A stretch of 22,796 nucleotides of DNA from CAWUKT01 sp041565275 (GTDB lineage: Bacteria > Bacteroidota > Bacteroidia > J057 > JADKCL01), in NCBI GenBank assembly GCA_041565275.1, contig JBFGVE010000036.1, positions 1 to 22,796 on the forward strand. The letters are read 5' to 3'. The translations under genes were made by a program, and so were the position numbers. This document shows, piece by piece, positions 8,828-15,142 of this stretch. The stretch's first letter is position 1, and the number at the start of each line of letters is the position of its first letter. A model generated the notes under the pieces. It searched no databases. It was not told where the DNA came from and worked only from the letters and a program-made list of their open reading frames with translations.

Positions 8828-8990
8828 AACAAATTTTAATTACTACTGGAAAAGAATGTACACTTTAAGCGCAGTGCACGAGAACACTTTACAAAGTACT
8901 AAACAGTCACAATAAAAACCAAAACAATCTCAGAGAGTCGCTGTCTTAGTTCCCTGAAAGGCTGGACTACAAAACAGAGAATCCTGAAGA

Positions 8991-9491
8991 TTACTCAAAA
9001 GAGACCATGATCTGACCTTTATCTACAGAAGTTCCTTCTTTGATATGGATCTTCGCTACCCTTCCCTTGGCCGGAGACTTAATTACATTCTCCATCTTCA
9101 TAGCCTCAAGAATAAGCAGGGTATCTCCTTTATCGACTTCGGCACCAATTTCTATCTCGATAGAGTGAATCAATCCAGGCATTGGGGCTATGACCTTGTT
9201 TACTTTTGAAACAGCTGCCTTCTCAAGCCCCATCCGTTTAAGCAGGCGATCTAGTTCCGAAGAAATTACCAATTCAGCTTTTTTGCCGTTGATACGCAGT
9301 ACAACTGTCTTTTCTTCAGGATTCAAATCCAGAATGTGCACAGAATAGGAGCCTCCCTTGTGTATCACCTGAAAGCTATGCGCACCAGTCCTGACAATGT
9401 CCATTTCAGAAGGTTTATCTTCTATCCAGACTTCTTCCCCCTTGAACTCAACCGAAACTGCTTCCTGACCGTTAATGGATACTTCGTACAT
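8991..9491 (-). CDS. Biotin carboxyl carrier protein (biotin/lipoyl attachment domain)
   Basis: 166 residues. The C-terminal 75 residues form the biotinyl domain: APMPGLI at 102-108 and the biotinylation motif EAMKMEN with target Lys132, followed by the second half-barrel (GRVAKIHIKEGTSVDKGQ). The N-terminal 95 residues form a beta-rich extension like the region preceding the biotin domain in propionyl-CoA or pyruvate carboxylase chains. The subunit should carry CO2 between a biotin carboxylase and a carboxyltransferase in an acyl-CoA or pyruvate/oxaloacetate carboxylase. No such partner gene is in the window, so the substrate is unknown and the partners must be encoded elsewhere. Fatty-acid-synthesis AccB is less likely, because that protein normally has a Pro/Ala-rich linker not seen here. 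Cytoplasmic. Confidence 0.92.
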   Translation of the reverse strand: MYEVSINGQEAVSVEFKGEEVWIEDKPSEMDIVRTGAHSFQVIHKGGSYSVHILDLNPEEKTVVLRINGKKAELVISSELDRLLKRMGLEKAAVSKVNKVIAPMPGLIHSIEIEIGAEVDKGDTLLILEAMKMENVIKSPAKGRVAKIHIKEGTSVDKGQIMVSFE

Positions 9492-9617
9492 AATGATGCT
9501 GCTATATTGTTCCGAAATGTTTTTGCAATTTAGATTACGCGTATGGATTTTTAAAACCAGTACTTTTCCAGAGGGGGAAACCCAGATCAGCCTAGAGTAG
9601 AAGGCCCTTTTCGCGGT

Positions 9618-10232
9618 TTATCCTCTTTTGTCAAAGAAAGCATAACCAAAGTGGAGAAAGAAATAAATTCGACGATATTCATTGGCGTTCCATTTGTAGT
9701 CAGGGAGGACTCCATACTCTACCCCGGGCTGAATAAACCAAGACTTTTTCTGCGGAGCGGGTCGTCTGAACTGAATGCTAGCATGGACTACCGGAACCAC
9801 AGGGATCCAATCCGGGGATAGTCCCACATTTCTAATCCTGTAAACAGTCGATGTGACAAGTGGAACCTGAAATTTTGGTCCAGCCAATACAGCCCACTCC
9901 CTGGAGCGATGATGACTATGCTTCTTAAATTTAATAAGGAATCCACCCTCAAATTGGATTTGAGAATGGTGAATTCCGCTAGTTCCGCTATTGATGTAGT
10001 TGAAACCTCCTTGGGTGTGAAAACCATAAGCCTTTCCACAGAAATAGTGACTGTAAAAGACATTGGCATTCACACCGATACCTTGCTCCCAGTCCCCCTC
10101 AAAATTGTATAAAGCAGCACCTATGCCAGCATTAAACCCTATTTCATCCAATGTGTACTGAGCCATGACCTGTAAGCCTAAAAAACTCAGTACAATCACA
10201 GGTAAGGAAATAAATAGGATTTGTTTCAACAT
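9618..10232 (-). CDS. Outer-membrane beta-barrel protein, unidentified
   Basis: 204 residues with a signal peptide at about 1-24 (LPVIVLSFLGLQVMAQ). The mature part alternates polar and aromatic or hydrophobic residues in strand-sized blocks (GFNAGIGAALYNFEGDW, HTQGGFNYINSG, FIQPGVEYGVLP), and near the C-terminus has IYFFLHFGYAFF, like the closing strand of a barrel. Glycines and Tyr/Trp/Phe girdles support a small eight-stranded barrel of the OmpA/PorT-like class common in Bacteroidota. It lies 30 bp downstream of the cyclophilin gene, so the two are probably co-transcribed; a link between a prolyl isomerase and barrel folding is possible only if that isomerase were exported, and it has no signal peptide. 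Ligand and role unknown. Confidence 0.75.
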   Translation of the reverse strand: MLKQILFISLPVIVLSFLGLQVMAQYTLDEIGFNAGIGAALYNFEGDWEQGIGVNANVFYSHYFCGKAYGFHTQGGFNYINSGTSGIHHSQIQFEGGFLIKFKKHSHHRSREWAVLAGPKFQVPLVTSTVYRIRNVGLSPDWIPVVPVVHASIQFRRPAPQKKSWFIQPGVEYGVLPDYKWNANEYRRIYFFLHFGYAFFDKRG

Positions 10233-10262
10233 GAATGAGTTGAAAAAGTATAATCTGCTGAG

Positions 10263-10700
10263 TTAATTTCCAACAATCACAATTTTTTCAATGACATCGC
10301 CAGCTCGAATGGCATCTACTATGTCCACACCATCGGTTACTTTCCCGAAACAGGTATGGTTCCGGTCAAGGTGCTTGGTATTGTCCCTGTTGTGACAAAC
10401 AAAGAATTGTGATCCGCCAGTGTTCCGGCCAGCATGAGCCATAGAAAGGACTCCGCGGTCGTGGTATTGTAACTCACCGTCTAGTTCACATTGGATGGTG
10501 TATCCCGGACCACCACGGCCATTTCCGTCGGGACAACCTCCCTGAATTACAAAATTGGGGATCACCCTGTGAAAGGTCAGTCCGTCATAATATCCGTCCT
10601 TGGATAGTTTTACAAAATTTTCGACAGTTTTAGGTGCATCCTTTTCGTACAATTCGGCTTTCATCAAGCCTTTGGTAGTATGGATTTCTGCTATAATCAT
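10263..10700 (-). CDS. Cyclophilin-type peptidyl-prolyl cis-trans isomerase
   Basis: 145 residues from ATG 10700; a TTG at 10727 in the same frame is a poor alternative. Hallmarks of cyclophilins are present: FHRVIPNFVIQGG at 43-55 with catalytic Arg45, Phe50 and Gln53, the GxGGPGY turn at about 61-67, SMAHAGRNTGGSQFFV at 86-101 with Gln98 and Phe100, and HLDRNHTCFGKV at 110-121. The Trp of human cyclophilin A is replaced, as in other bacterial forms, which are weakly sensitive to cyclosporin. No signal peptide, so it acts in the cytoplasm on proline bonds of folding proteins. A promoter-like TATCTTTG lies 25-32 bases upstream of the ATG, and the terminator of the preceding gene lies upstream of that, so this gene begins a new unit that probably includes the barrel gene 30 bp downstream. 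Confidence 0.95.
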   Translation of the reverse strand: MIIAEIHTTKGLMKAELYEKDAPKTVENFVKLSKDGYYDGLTFHRVIPNFVIQGGCPDGNGRGGPGYTIQCELDGELQYHDRGVLSMAHAGRNTGGSQFFVCHNRDNTKHLDRNHTCFGKVTDGVDIVDAIRAGDVIEKIVIVGN

Positions 10701-10724
10701 AAATGATGAAGTTTTAAGTTCCCA

Positions 10725-10732
10725 CAAAGATA
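10725..10732 (-). promoter_or_regulatory. Candidate -7 element (TATCTTTG) of the cyclophilin gene
   Basis: On the minus strand TATCTTTG matches the Bacteroidota -7 consensus TAnnTTTG exactly, 25-32 bases upstream of the cyclophilin ATG at 10700. No TTG is found at the usual -33 distance, so support comes from the -7 box, its position between a terminator and a start codon, and the short leader it implies. Motif match only. Confidence 0.4.
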
Positions 10733-10790
10733 TAGAGTTTCCTCTAATTGGTAGCAGGTTGGTAAATCACTTTAGAATCCTTGATAATCA

Positions 10791-10819
10791 AAAAGGGGCC
10801 ATTTCTCTTGGCCCCTTTT
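10791..10819 (-). terminator. Intrinsic terminator of the HRDC-domain gene
   Basis: AAAAGGGGCC (10791-10800) and GGCCCCTTTT (10810-10819) are perfect inverted repeats around a 9-nt loop. Read on the minus strand the GC-rich stem ends in a run of five Ts, as in a classic rho-independent terminator. It lies about 30 bp after the stop of the minus-strand gene 10849-11814 and before the cyclophilin promoter candidate, so it separates the two units. Confidence 0.85.
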
Positions 10820-10848
10820 GATGTTGTTGCTGACTTGTTAGTAGTATG

Positions 10849-11814
10849 TCACGCTGAAATGCGAACCGGAACAGGTACGAATCCCTGGGAGTACACCTTC
10901 GCCAGGTATAGTTCATTGTATTCGAACCCGAGTTTTGCCTTAGCTTCCCTTAGCAAAGCATTCGGTCGGTTCTTGAAAAATTTTACCGTGGCATCGAGGG
11001 TCTCTTTTTCCAAATAACCCTCGATCCAGGGGCGTAGGTCAAAAGCACCTGCCAAATGAAAATCACAAAGGTACCGTTCTACAGTTGCCTGCTTACAAGA
11101 CACCATCCCAGCGATCTCTTCTACAGTGAAACCTTCCTCGTGTAGCCGCTTGACCTCTTGGTGAGTAGAGTGTGCTGTTCTTTTCATCGCGGGAAGATTT
11201 TTCAAGTGATGCCAATTCAAGTGGATATGATCCAGTATTTGGATGATCAATGCCCCGTAGGCGGAGATCCTGTCTTCATCCATTCCAATGATCAAGGTCA
11301 ATTCTTTCAGACTCTCAGGTTTACTACGTACGATTTGGTCAATGCAATGGTCTGAATAGATGGCGTAGGCAGGTAATCCTCTTTCATCCGCAAGCCGACG
11401 GCGAAGGTCGCGTAACTGCCGGTGGAAATAGAGCTGAAACGGGTCAAAAGTAATTTCAGATACGTTTATCAGGAGGGGTTTGGGAGACTTTTGGAAAGCC
11501 AGGCCTTTCGGGGAAATGCCTAAACCCTGGAAGCGAATATCTTTCATTACCAAATATTCCTCCTCCAATAAGTACCCCATGCTTAGCCGAAGTTCCAATC
11601 GTGAGGTTCTGGAGTAGGAACCCGTAGTTTCCAAAATAGCATGGGAAGGGTCACGGAAATAATCTACCTGATCACCACGCAAAATGCGAGCCAATTCATT
11701 GAAGCTGCAATCTCTCCCCACCAATTGGATCGTCTTGAAGATATCCAATGCGAGATTTTTAAGATCAGTTTCAAAAGGCAGGGCTTCTCTTTTTTCTTCT
11801 TTCTTGTTTTTCAT
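10849..11814 (-). CDS. Orphan RecQ-C-terminal-like protein: RQC-like winged helix, HRDC and helix-turn-helix domains, no helicase
   Basis: 321 residues. The order resembles the part of Bacteroidota RecQ that follows the helicase core: a winged-helix RQC-like region at about 18-110 (FNELARILRG, LRLSMGYLLEEEYL, GISPKGLAF), an HRDC domain at about 126-196 (FHRQLRDLRRRLADERGLPAY, then LKELTLIIGM), and a C-terminal helix-turn-helix region at about 213-290 (THQEVKRLHEEGFTVEEIAG, QATVERYL). The N-terminus is charged (MKNKKEEKRE) and the upstream 106 bp before the MATE gene contain no helicase remnant, so this is not an obvious recent truncation. HRDC and RQC domains bind nucleic acid; this protein has no Walker A or DEAH box and cannot itself be a helicase. 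It may assist a RecQ or bind DNA structures. The gene lies in the same direction as the MATE gene and is closed by a strong terminator at 10791-10819. Confidence 0.8.
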   Translation of the reverse strand: MKNKKEEKREALPFETDLKNLALDIFKTIQLVGRDCSFNELARILRGDQVDYFRDPSHAILETTGSYSRTSRLELRLSMGYLLEEEYLVMKDIRFQGLGISPKGLAFQKSPKPLLINVSEITFDPFQLYFHRQLRDLRRRLADERGLPAYAIYSDHCIDQIVRSKPESLKELTLIIGMDEDRISAYGALIIQILDHIHLNWHHLKNLPAMKRTAHSTHQEVKRLHEEGFTVEEIAGMVSCKQATVERYLCDFHLAGAFDLRPWIEGYLEKETLDATVKFFKNRPNALLREAKAKLGFEYNELYLAKVYSQGFVPVPVRISA

Positions 11815-11920
11815 GTCTACTGTAATTGTTTGATAAAACTATTGTTGAACACTACAAACATCTCCCTGCAGGATCCGAAAGGAATGGAAAAAAAACAGGA
11901 GTAGTAACAGCTAATGGTAG

Positions 11921-13222
11921 TTATCTGCTGGAAGCAATCAGTTTTCCGGCAAGTAAAGCAAGGCCTACTCCCCGGGTCATCATGAGCAGCGTCATGGCCA
12001 ACCATAAAGCATGGTTTCCCAGGGAGTCTTTGGTTAATAACCAAGTGGGTAGAAAGACAGCAAATACAGCCAGGATCATCACATTCCGCAAAGCTCTTGA
12101 AGAAGTGGCACCGATAAAAATCCCATCCCACAGAAAAGAAAATGTACCCCACACTGGCATCAGAATTACCCAAGGAAGGTACACAATAGCCTGTTCAATT
12201 ACTTGCTGGTCATTTGAGAGAAGGCGTAGTAATGACTCTCCTTCAACCATGTAAGCAAAGCTGAAAAGGACCGCAGTGCCCATTCCGAAGATCAGTATTC
12301 TTCCAATGATCTTTTTCAGGACTTCTGGATTTTTGCTTCCTATGTATTTTCCGACCAAGCTTTCTGCAGCAAAAGCAAAACCATCAACAAAGTAGGACAT
12401 CAAATAAAAAAGCTGGAAGAGGAGAGTGTTTGCGGCTAGTAGTTCGTCGCCAAAGGTCCCCGACCGTGAAGTAAAATAAGTAAAGGCAAACACGAGGCAA
12501 GCGGTTCGAATGAACAGGTCTCGGTTGATAAGAAAAAAGCGCTTCAATTGTTCCGGATCGAACAAATCTGAACCTAATCGGCGAGCAAGCATTCTGCGGT
12601 AACGGAAAAGAAACAGAAATATAGCCACTGTAAGTCCCGAATACTGCGCAACCAGAGTACCCCACGCGATACCTTTCGCAGCCATTCCGTACTCAATCAC
12701 TAACAAATAATTGGCACCAATATTCACCAAATTAATAGCCAGGGATAAAACCAATGGGATGACCGCATTCTGCATTCCCAAAAACCATCCGTTGAAAACA
12801 TAGAGGGTCAATGCGGCAGGGGCAGCGTATATCCTGATAAAAAAATATTCCATGGCCACCTTTTTTGCTTTGTCACTTCCTTCCATCAGTTCCAGCCCGA
12901 CCCGAATGGTGGGATTTTGCAACCCCACTAGAACAATGCCTACCAAGACTGCCAGGGCGATGCCGCGGAAAAGGACCATCAATGATTCCTGCTCCATTCC
13001 GGATCCAAATGCCTGTGCGGTCATACCTGTCGTTCCCATTCTCAAAAAGCCAAAACTCCAATAAAGCACGTTAAAAATCCCTATTGCAATTGCCACTGCA
13101 CTCACAAACTGTCCAGCATCCTCCAGATGTCCCATAAGAGCAACGTCTACCAATCCTAGCAGAGGAATTGAAAGATTACTCAGAATGTTTGGAACCGCCA
13201 ACCGGAAGATCTCTTTATTCAT
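11921..13222 (-). CDS. MATE-family efflux transporter (DinF-like)
   Basis: 433 residues with about twelve membrane helices. The MATE pattern is seen in the N-half (IFRLAVPNILSNLSIPLLGL, then DVALMGHL at about 26-33) and repeated in the C-half around FFLINRDLFIRTACLVFAF (about 229-247), where the second bundle starts. The motif LVDVALMGHL is typical of the DinF branch, which is named for its gene and usually exports drugs or other small molecules using an H+ or Na+ gradient across the inner membrane; the substrate here is unknown. The gene is divergent from the UMF1 transporter (59 bp between the two ATGs). The HRDC-domain gene lies 106 bp downstream in the same direction. Confidence 0.93.
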   Translation of the reverse strand: MNKEIFRLAVPNILSNLSIPLLGLVDVALMGHLEDAGQFVSAVAIAIGIFNVLYWSFGFLRMGTTGMTAQAFGSGMEQESLMVLFRGIALAVLVGIVLVGLQNPTIRVGLELMEGSDKAKKVAMEYFFIRIYAAPAALTLYVFNGWFLGMQNAVIPLVLSLAINLVNIGANYLLVIEYGMAAKGIAWGTLVAQYSGLTVAIFLFLFRYRRMLARRLGSDLFDPEQLKRFFLINRDLFIRTACLVFAFTYFTSRSGTFGDELLAANTLLFQLFYLMSYFVDGFAFAAESLVGKYIGSKNPEVLKKIIGRILIFGMGTAVLFSFAYMVEGESLLRLLSNDQQVIEQAIVYLPWVILMPVWGTFSFLWDGIFIGATSSRALRNVMILAVFAVFLPTWLLTKDSLGNHALWLAMTLLMMTRGVGLALLAGKLIASSR

Positions 13223-13281
13223 AGCTGCGAAGGTAATTCTTACCCTTGTATTTGGGGGAATTCAACATTATTTTGGGAGGA

Positions 13282-14631
13282 ATGGCTTTTCAAAAAGGCG
13301 ATCGCAGAATTATCTCCTCATGGGCTTGGTTTGACTGGGCCAACTCCGTCTACCCACTGGTAATCACTACTGCTGTCTTTCCACTTTACTACGGCTCAGT
13401 GATTATTTCTGACTCAAATTGTATCCCTGATTGTGAGACGGGACAACTATGTGAGCAATATGCCACGATTTTCGGAAGAAAATTCATTAACACTGAACTG
13501 TATGCATACTCTATTTCTTTTTCCTTTTTATTGATCTCATTTCTTTTGCCTCTCCTTTCGGGGATAGCAGATTATGCAGGTAGGAAGAAATTCTTCATGC
13601 AAGTATTTTCTACGATTGGTGCTATCTCATCCGGAGCTTTGTTCTTCTTTACCGGCCCTGAGAACTTGGAATTTGGACTGAGTTTTGCAGTGCTCGCTAG
13701 TATTGGATTTGCAGGTAGTATCGTCTTTTACAATGCTTTTTTACCAGAGATTGCCCATGAAAAAGACCTCGACCGCGTTTCGGCCCAGGGTTTCACGATG
13801 GGCTATATTGGCAGTTCGATCTTATTGACCATTTGCCTAGTCCTTATCATATGGAATGACAGCTTTGGGATCGATAAGGGGCTTGCAACCCGAATTTCAT
13901 TTTTATTGGCAGGTATCTGGTGGTTTGGTTTTGCATTTATGACTTGGCGCTACCTGCCCGGAAATATCTACAACCATAAGGTTGAACGAAAAGGCCTGCT
14001 GACCAAAGGATGGAGGGAATTGCTAAAGGTGCTGAAAATCATCCGTCAAAAGGAATCACTACGGCTCCGCCTCTTCCTTCTGGCTTTCTTTTTTTATAGT
14101 TTGGGTTACATGACAGTGATTTATCTGGCAACTCCTTTTGGTCAGAAAGAACTCTGCTTGGGAACAACCGAACTTATCACTTGTGTTATGCTCATTCAGT
14201 TTGTGGCCATAGGTGGGTCTTATTTCTTTGCCTGGATGGCAGGAAAAATCGGTAATATCCAATCTATCATGATGTCAGTACTGATCTGGACTTTGTTGTG
14301 TATCCTTACCTGGTACGTAGAGACAGCACTTCATTTCTATCTGTTGGCTTTAGGGGTTGGTACCGTAATGGGTGGTATCCAGACCTTATCCAGGTCAACT
14401 TATGCAAAGCTATTGCCTCCTACCAAAGACCATGCTTCATTTTACAGTTTCTATGACATTACTGAGAAAGTAGCAATCACCGTTGGTGCGTATTGTTTTG
14501 GTTTGATCGAAAGCGTAACCGGTAGTATGCGCGGTTCCGCACTCTTCCTATCAGTGTTCTTTGGAACAGGGCTTTTGATCCTGTTTCTTGTGACCAGGAT
14601 CAAAAGCCCTGAAGAGGCTACTTCTATTTGA
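13282..14631 (+). CDS. UMF1/Atg22-like MFS transporter
   Basis: 449 residues from ATG 13282. TTG 13246 is also in frame, but the family normally begins just before the conserved WAWFDWANSVYPLVITTAVFP-type segment, which here is at about residues 13-33, and ATG 13282 gives that spacing. About twelve membrane helices are visible, with SGIADYAGRKKFF forming the cytoplasmic loop between helices 2 and 3, and the family-typical EKDLDRVSAQGFTMGYIGSS. UMF1 proteins are unclassified major facilitators related to the yeast vacuolar amino acid effluxer Atg22; the substrate is unknown. GGGAGGA sits directly against the ATG, too close to act as a normal ribosome binding site. The last 65 bases of the gene carry a 17-bp perfect inverted repeat (14567-14611), and the TGA directly abuts the convergent stop of DUF4870. 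Confidence 0.9.
   Translation: MAFQKGDRRIISSWAWFDWANSVYPLVITTAVFPLYYGSVIISDSNCIPDCETGQLCEQYATIFGRKFINTELYAYSISFSFLLISFLLPLLSGIADYAGRKKFFMQVFSTIGAISSGALFFFTGPENLEFGLSFAVLASIGFAGSIVFYNAFLPEIAHEKDLDRVSAQGFTMGYIGSSILLTICLVLIIWNDSFGIDKGLATRISFLLAGIWWFGFAFMTWRYLPGNIYNHKVERKGLLTKGWRELLKVLKIIRQKESLRLRLFLLAFFFYSLGYMTVIYLATPFGQKELCLGTTELITCVMLIQFVAIGGSYFFAWMAGKIGNIQSIMMSVLIWTLLCILTWYVETALHFYLLALGVGTVMGGIQTLSRSTYAKLLPPTKDHASFYSFYDITEKVAITVGAYCFGLIESVTGSMRGSALFLSVFFGTGLLILFLVTRIKSPEEATSI
14567..14611. other. Perfect 17-bp inverted repeat inside the 3' end of the UMF1 gene
   Basis: CAGGGCTTTTGATCCTG at 14567-14583 and its exact reverse complement at 14595-14611 flank an 11-nt loop. The hairpin ends 20 bases before the stop of the UMF1 gene and 20 bases beyond the stop of the convergent DUF4870 gene, where no intergenic DNA exists for ordinary terminators. 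There is no T-run on either side, so it is not a standard rho-independent terminator. It might stop or protect both converging transcripts. Confidence 0.85.
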
Positions 14632-15102
14632 CTACTTGATAAATCGAAAATTAACTGGGTACTTGTAGTAGTTCCCTTTATTTGCCTCTATCAATGCCAT
14701 AATCCCCAAAACCAGAGAGCCTATTCCTGCTCCAAGGAAAATGATAAACATCATGATACTTGTAATGATCGCCAATGGTCCTAAAGCAATCCCCAAAACC
14801 ATTAATATAACCCCCACCAGAACGGCTGCCATCACTGTCAACTGGAAATTCAATGCCTCTTTGGCATGAGTTGCAACAAATTCTGATTTATCTCTTTGAA
14901 TCAGCCATATAACCAAGGGAGTAATAAACCCTCCTATCACAAAGCCCATGTGGGACAAAGTGGCCCACAACTTAGCATCGCTTTCCGACAACCCCCGAGA
15001 ATTACCTCCCTGGAATTCACCTTGATTCCCAGAAGGAGGGGGTGTCTGAGGAACATTGGGGGGAGTGAGGGGATCGTTCTGATTGTTTTTTTCGTGGTCC
15101 AT
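14632..15102 (-). CDS. DUF4870 family membrane protein
   Basis: 156 residues from ATG 15102; the frame is open further to a TTG at 15135, a less likely start. A Pro/Gln/Asn-rich N-terminal tail of about 40 residues precedes a core with LSESDAKLWATLSHMG, typical of DUF4870. Hydrophobic helices run at about 52-68, 86-106 and 110-138, with the family motif HAKEALNFQLT between helices 1 and 2 and an end of KYPVNFRFIK. The family has no established function and is inserted in the inner membrane. It lies 40 bp downstream of the T9SS protein gene in the same direction, so may be co-transcribed. Its stop codon directly touches the UMF1 stop on the other strand. Confidence 0.88.
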   Translation of the reverse strand: MDHEKNNQNDPLTPPNVPQTPPPSGNQGEFQGGNSRGLSESDAKLWATLSHMGFVIGGFITPLVIWLIQRDKSEFVATHAKEALNFQLTVMAAVLVGVILMVLGIALGPLAIITSIMMFIIFLGAGIGSLVLGIMALIEANKGNYYKYPVNFRFIK

Positions 15103-15142
15103 AGAATTATTTTTAAAACTGAATAAATAAACCAACTTAACT

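Noticed and set aside
8892..8898. TACTTTG as promoter of the first T9SS gene
   Set aside because: It lacks one base of the TAnnTTTG pattern and the -33 spacing is uncertain; too weak to list as a feature.
6042..13222. DinD and DinF-like genes suggesting an SOS region
   Set aside because: The MATE name DinF derives from E. coli operon position. No LexA operator or other damage gene is seen, and the two genes are separated by unrelated transcripts on the opposite strand.
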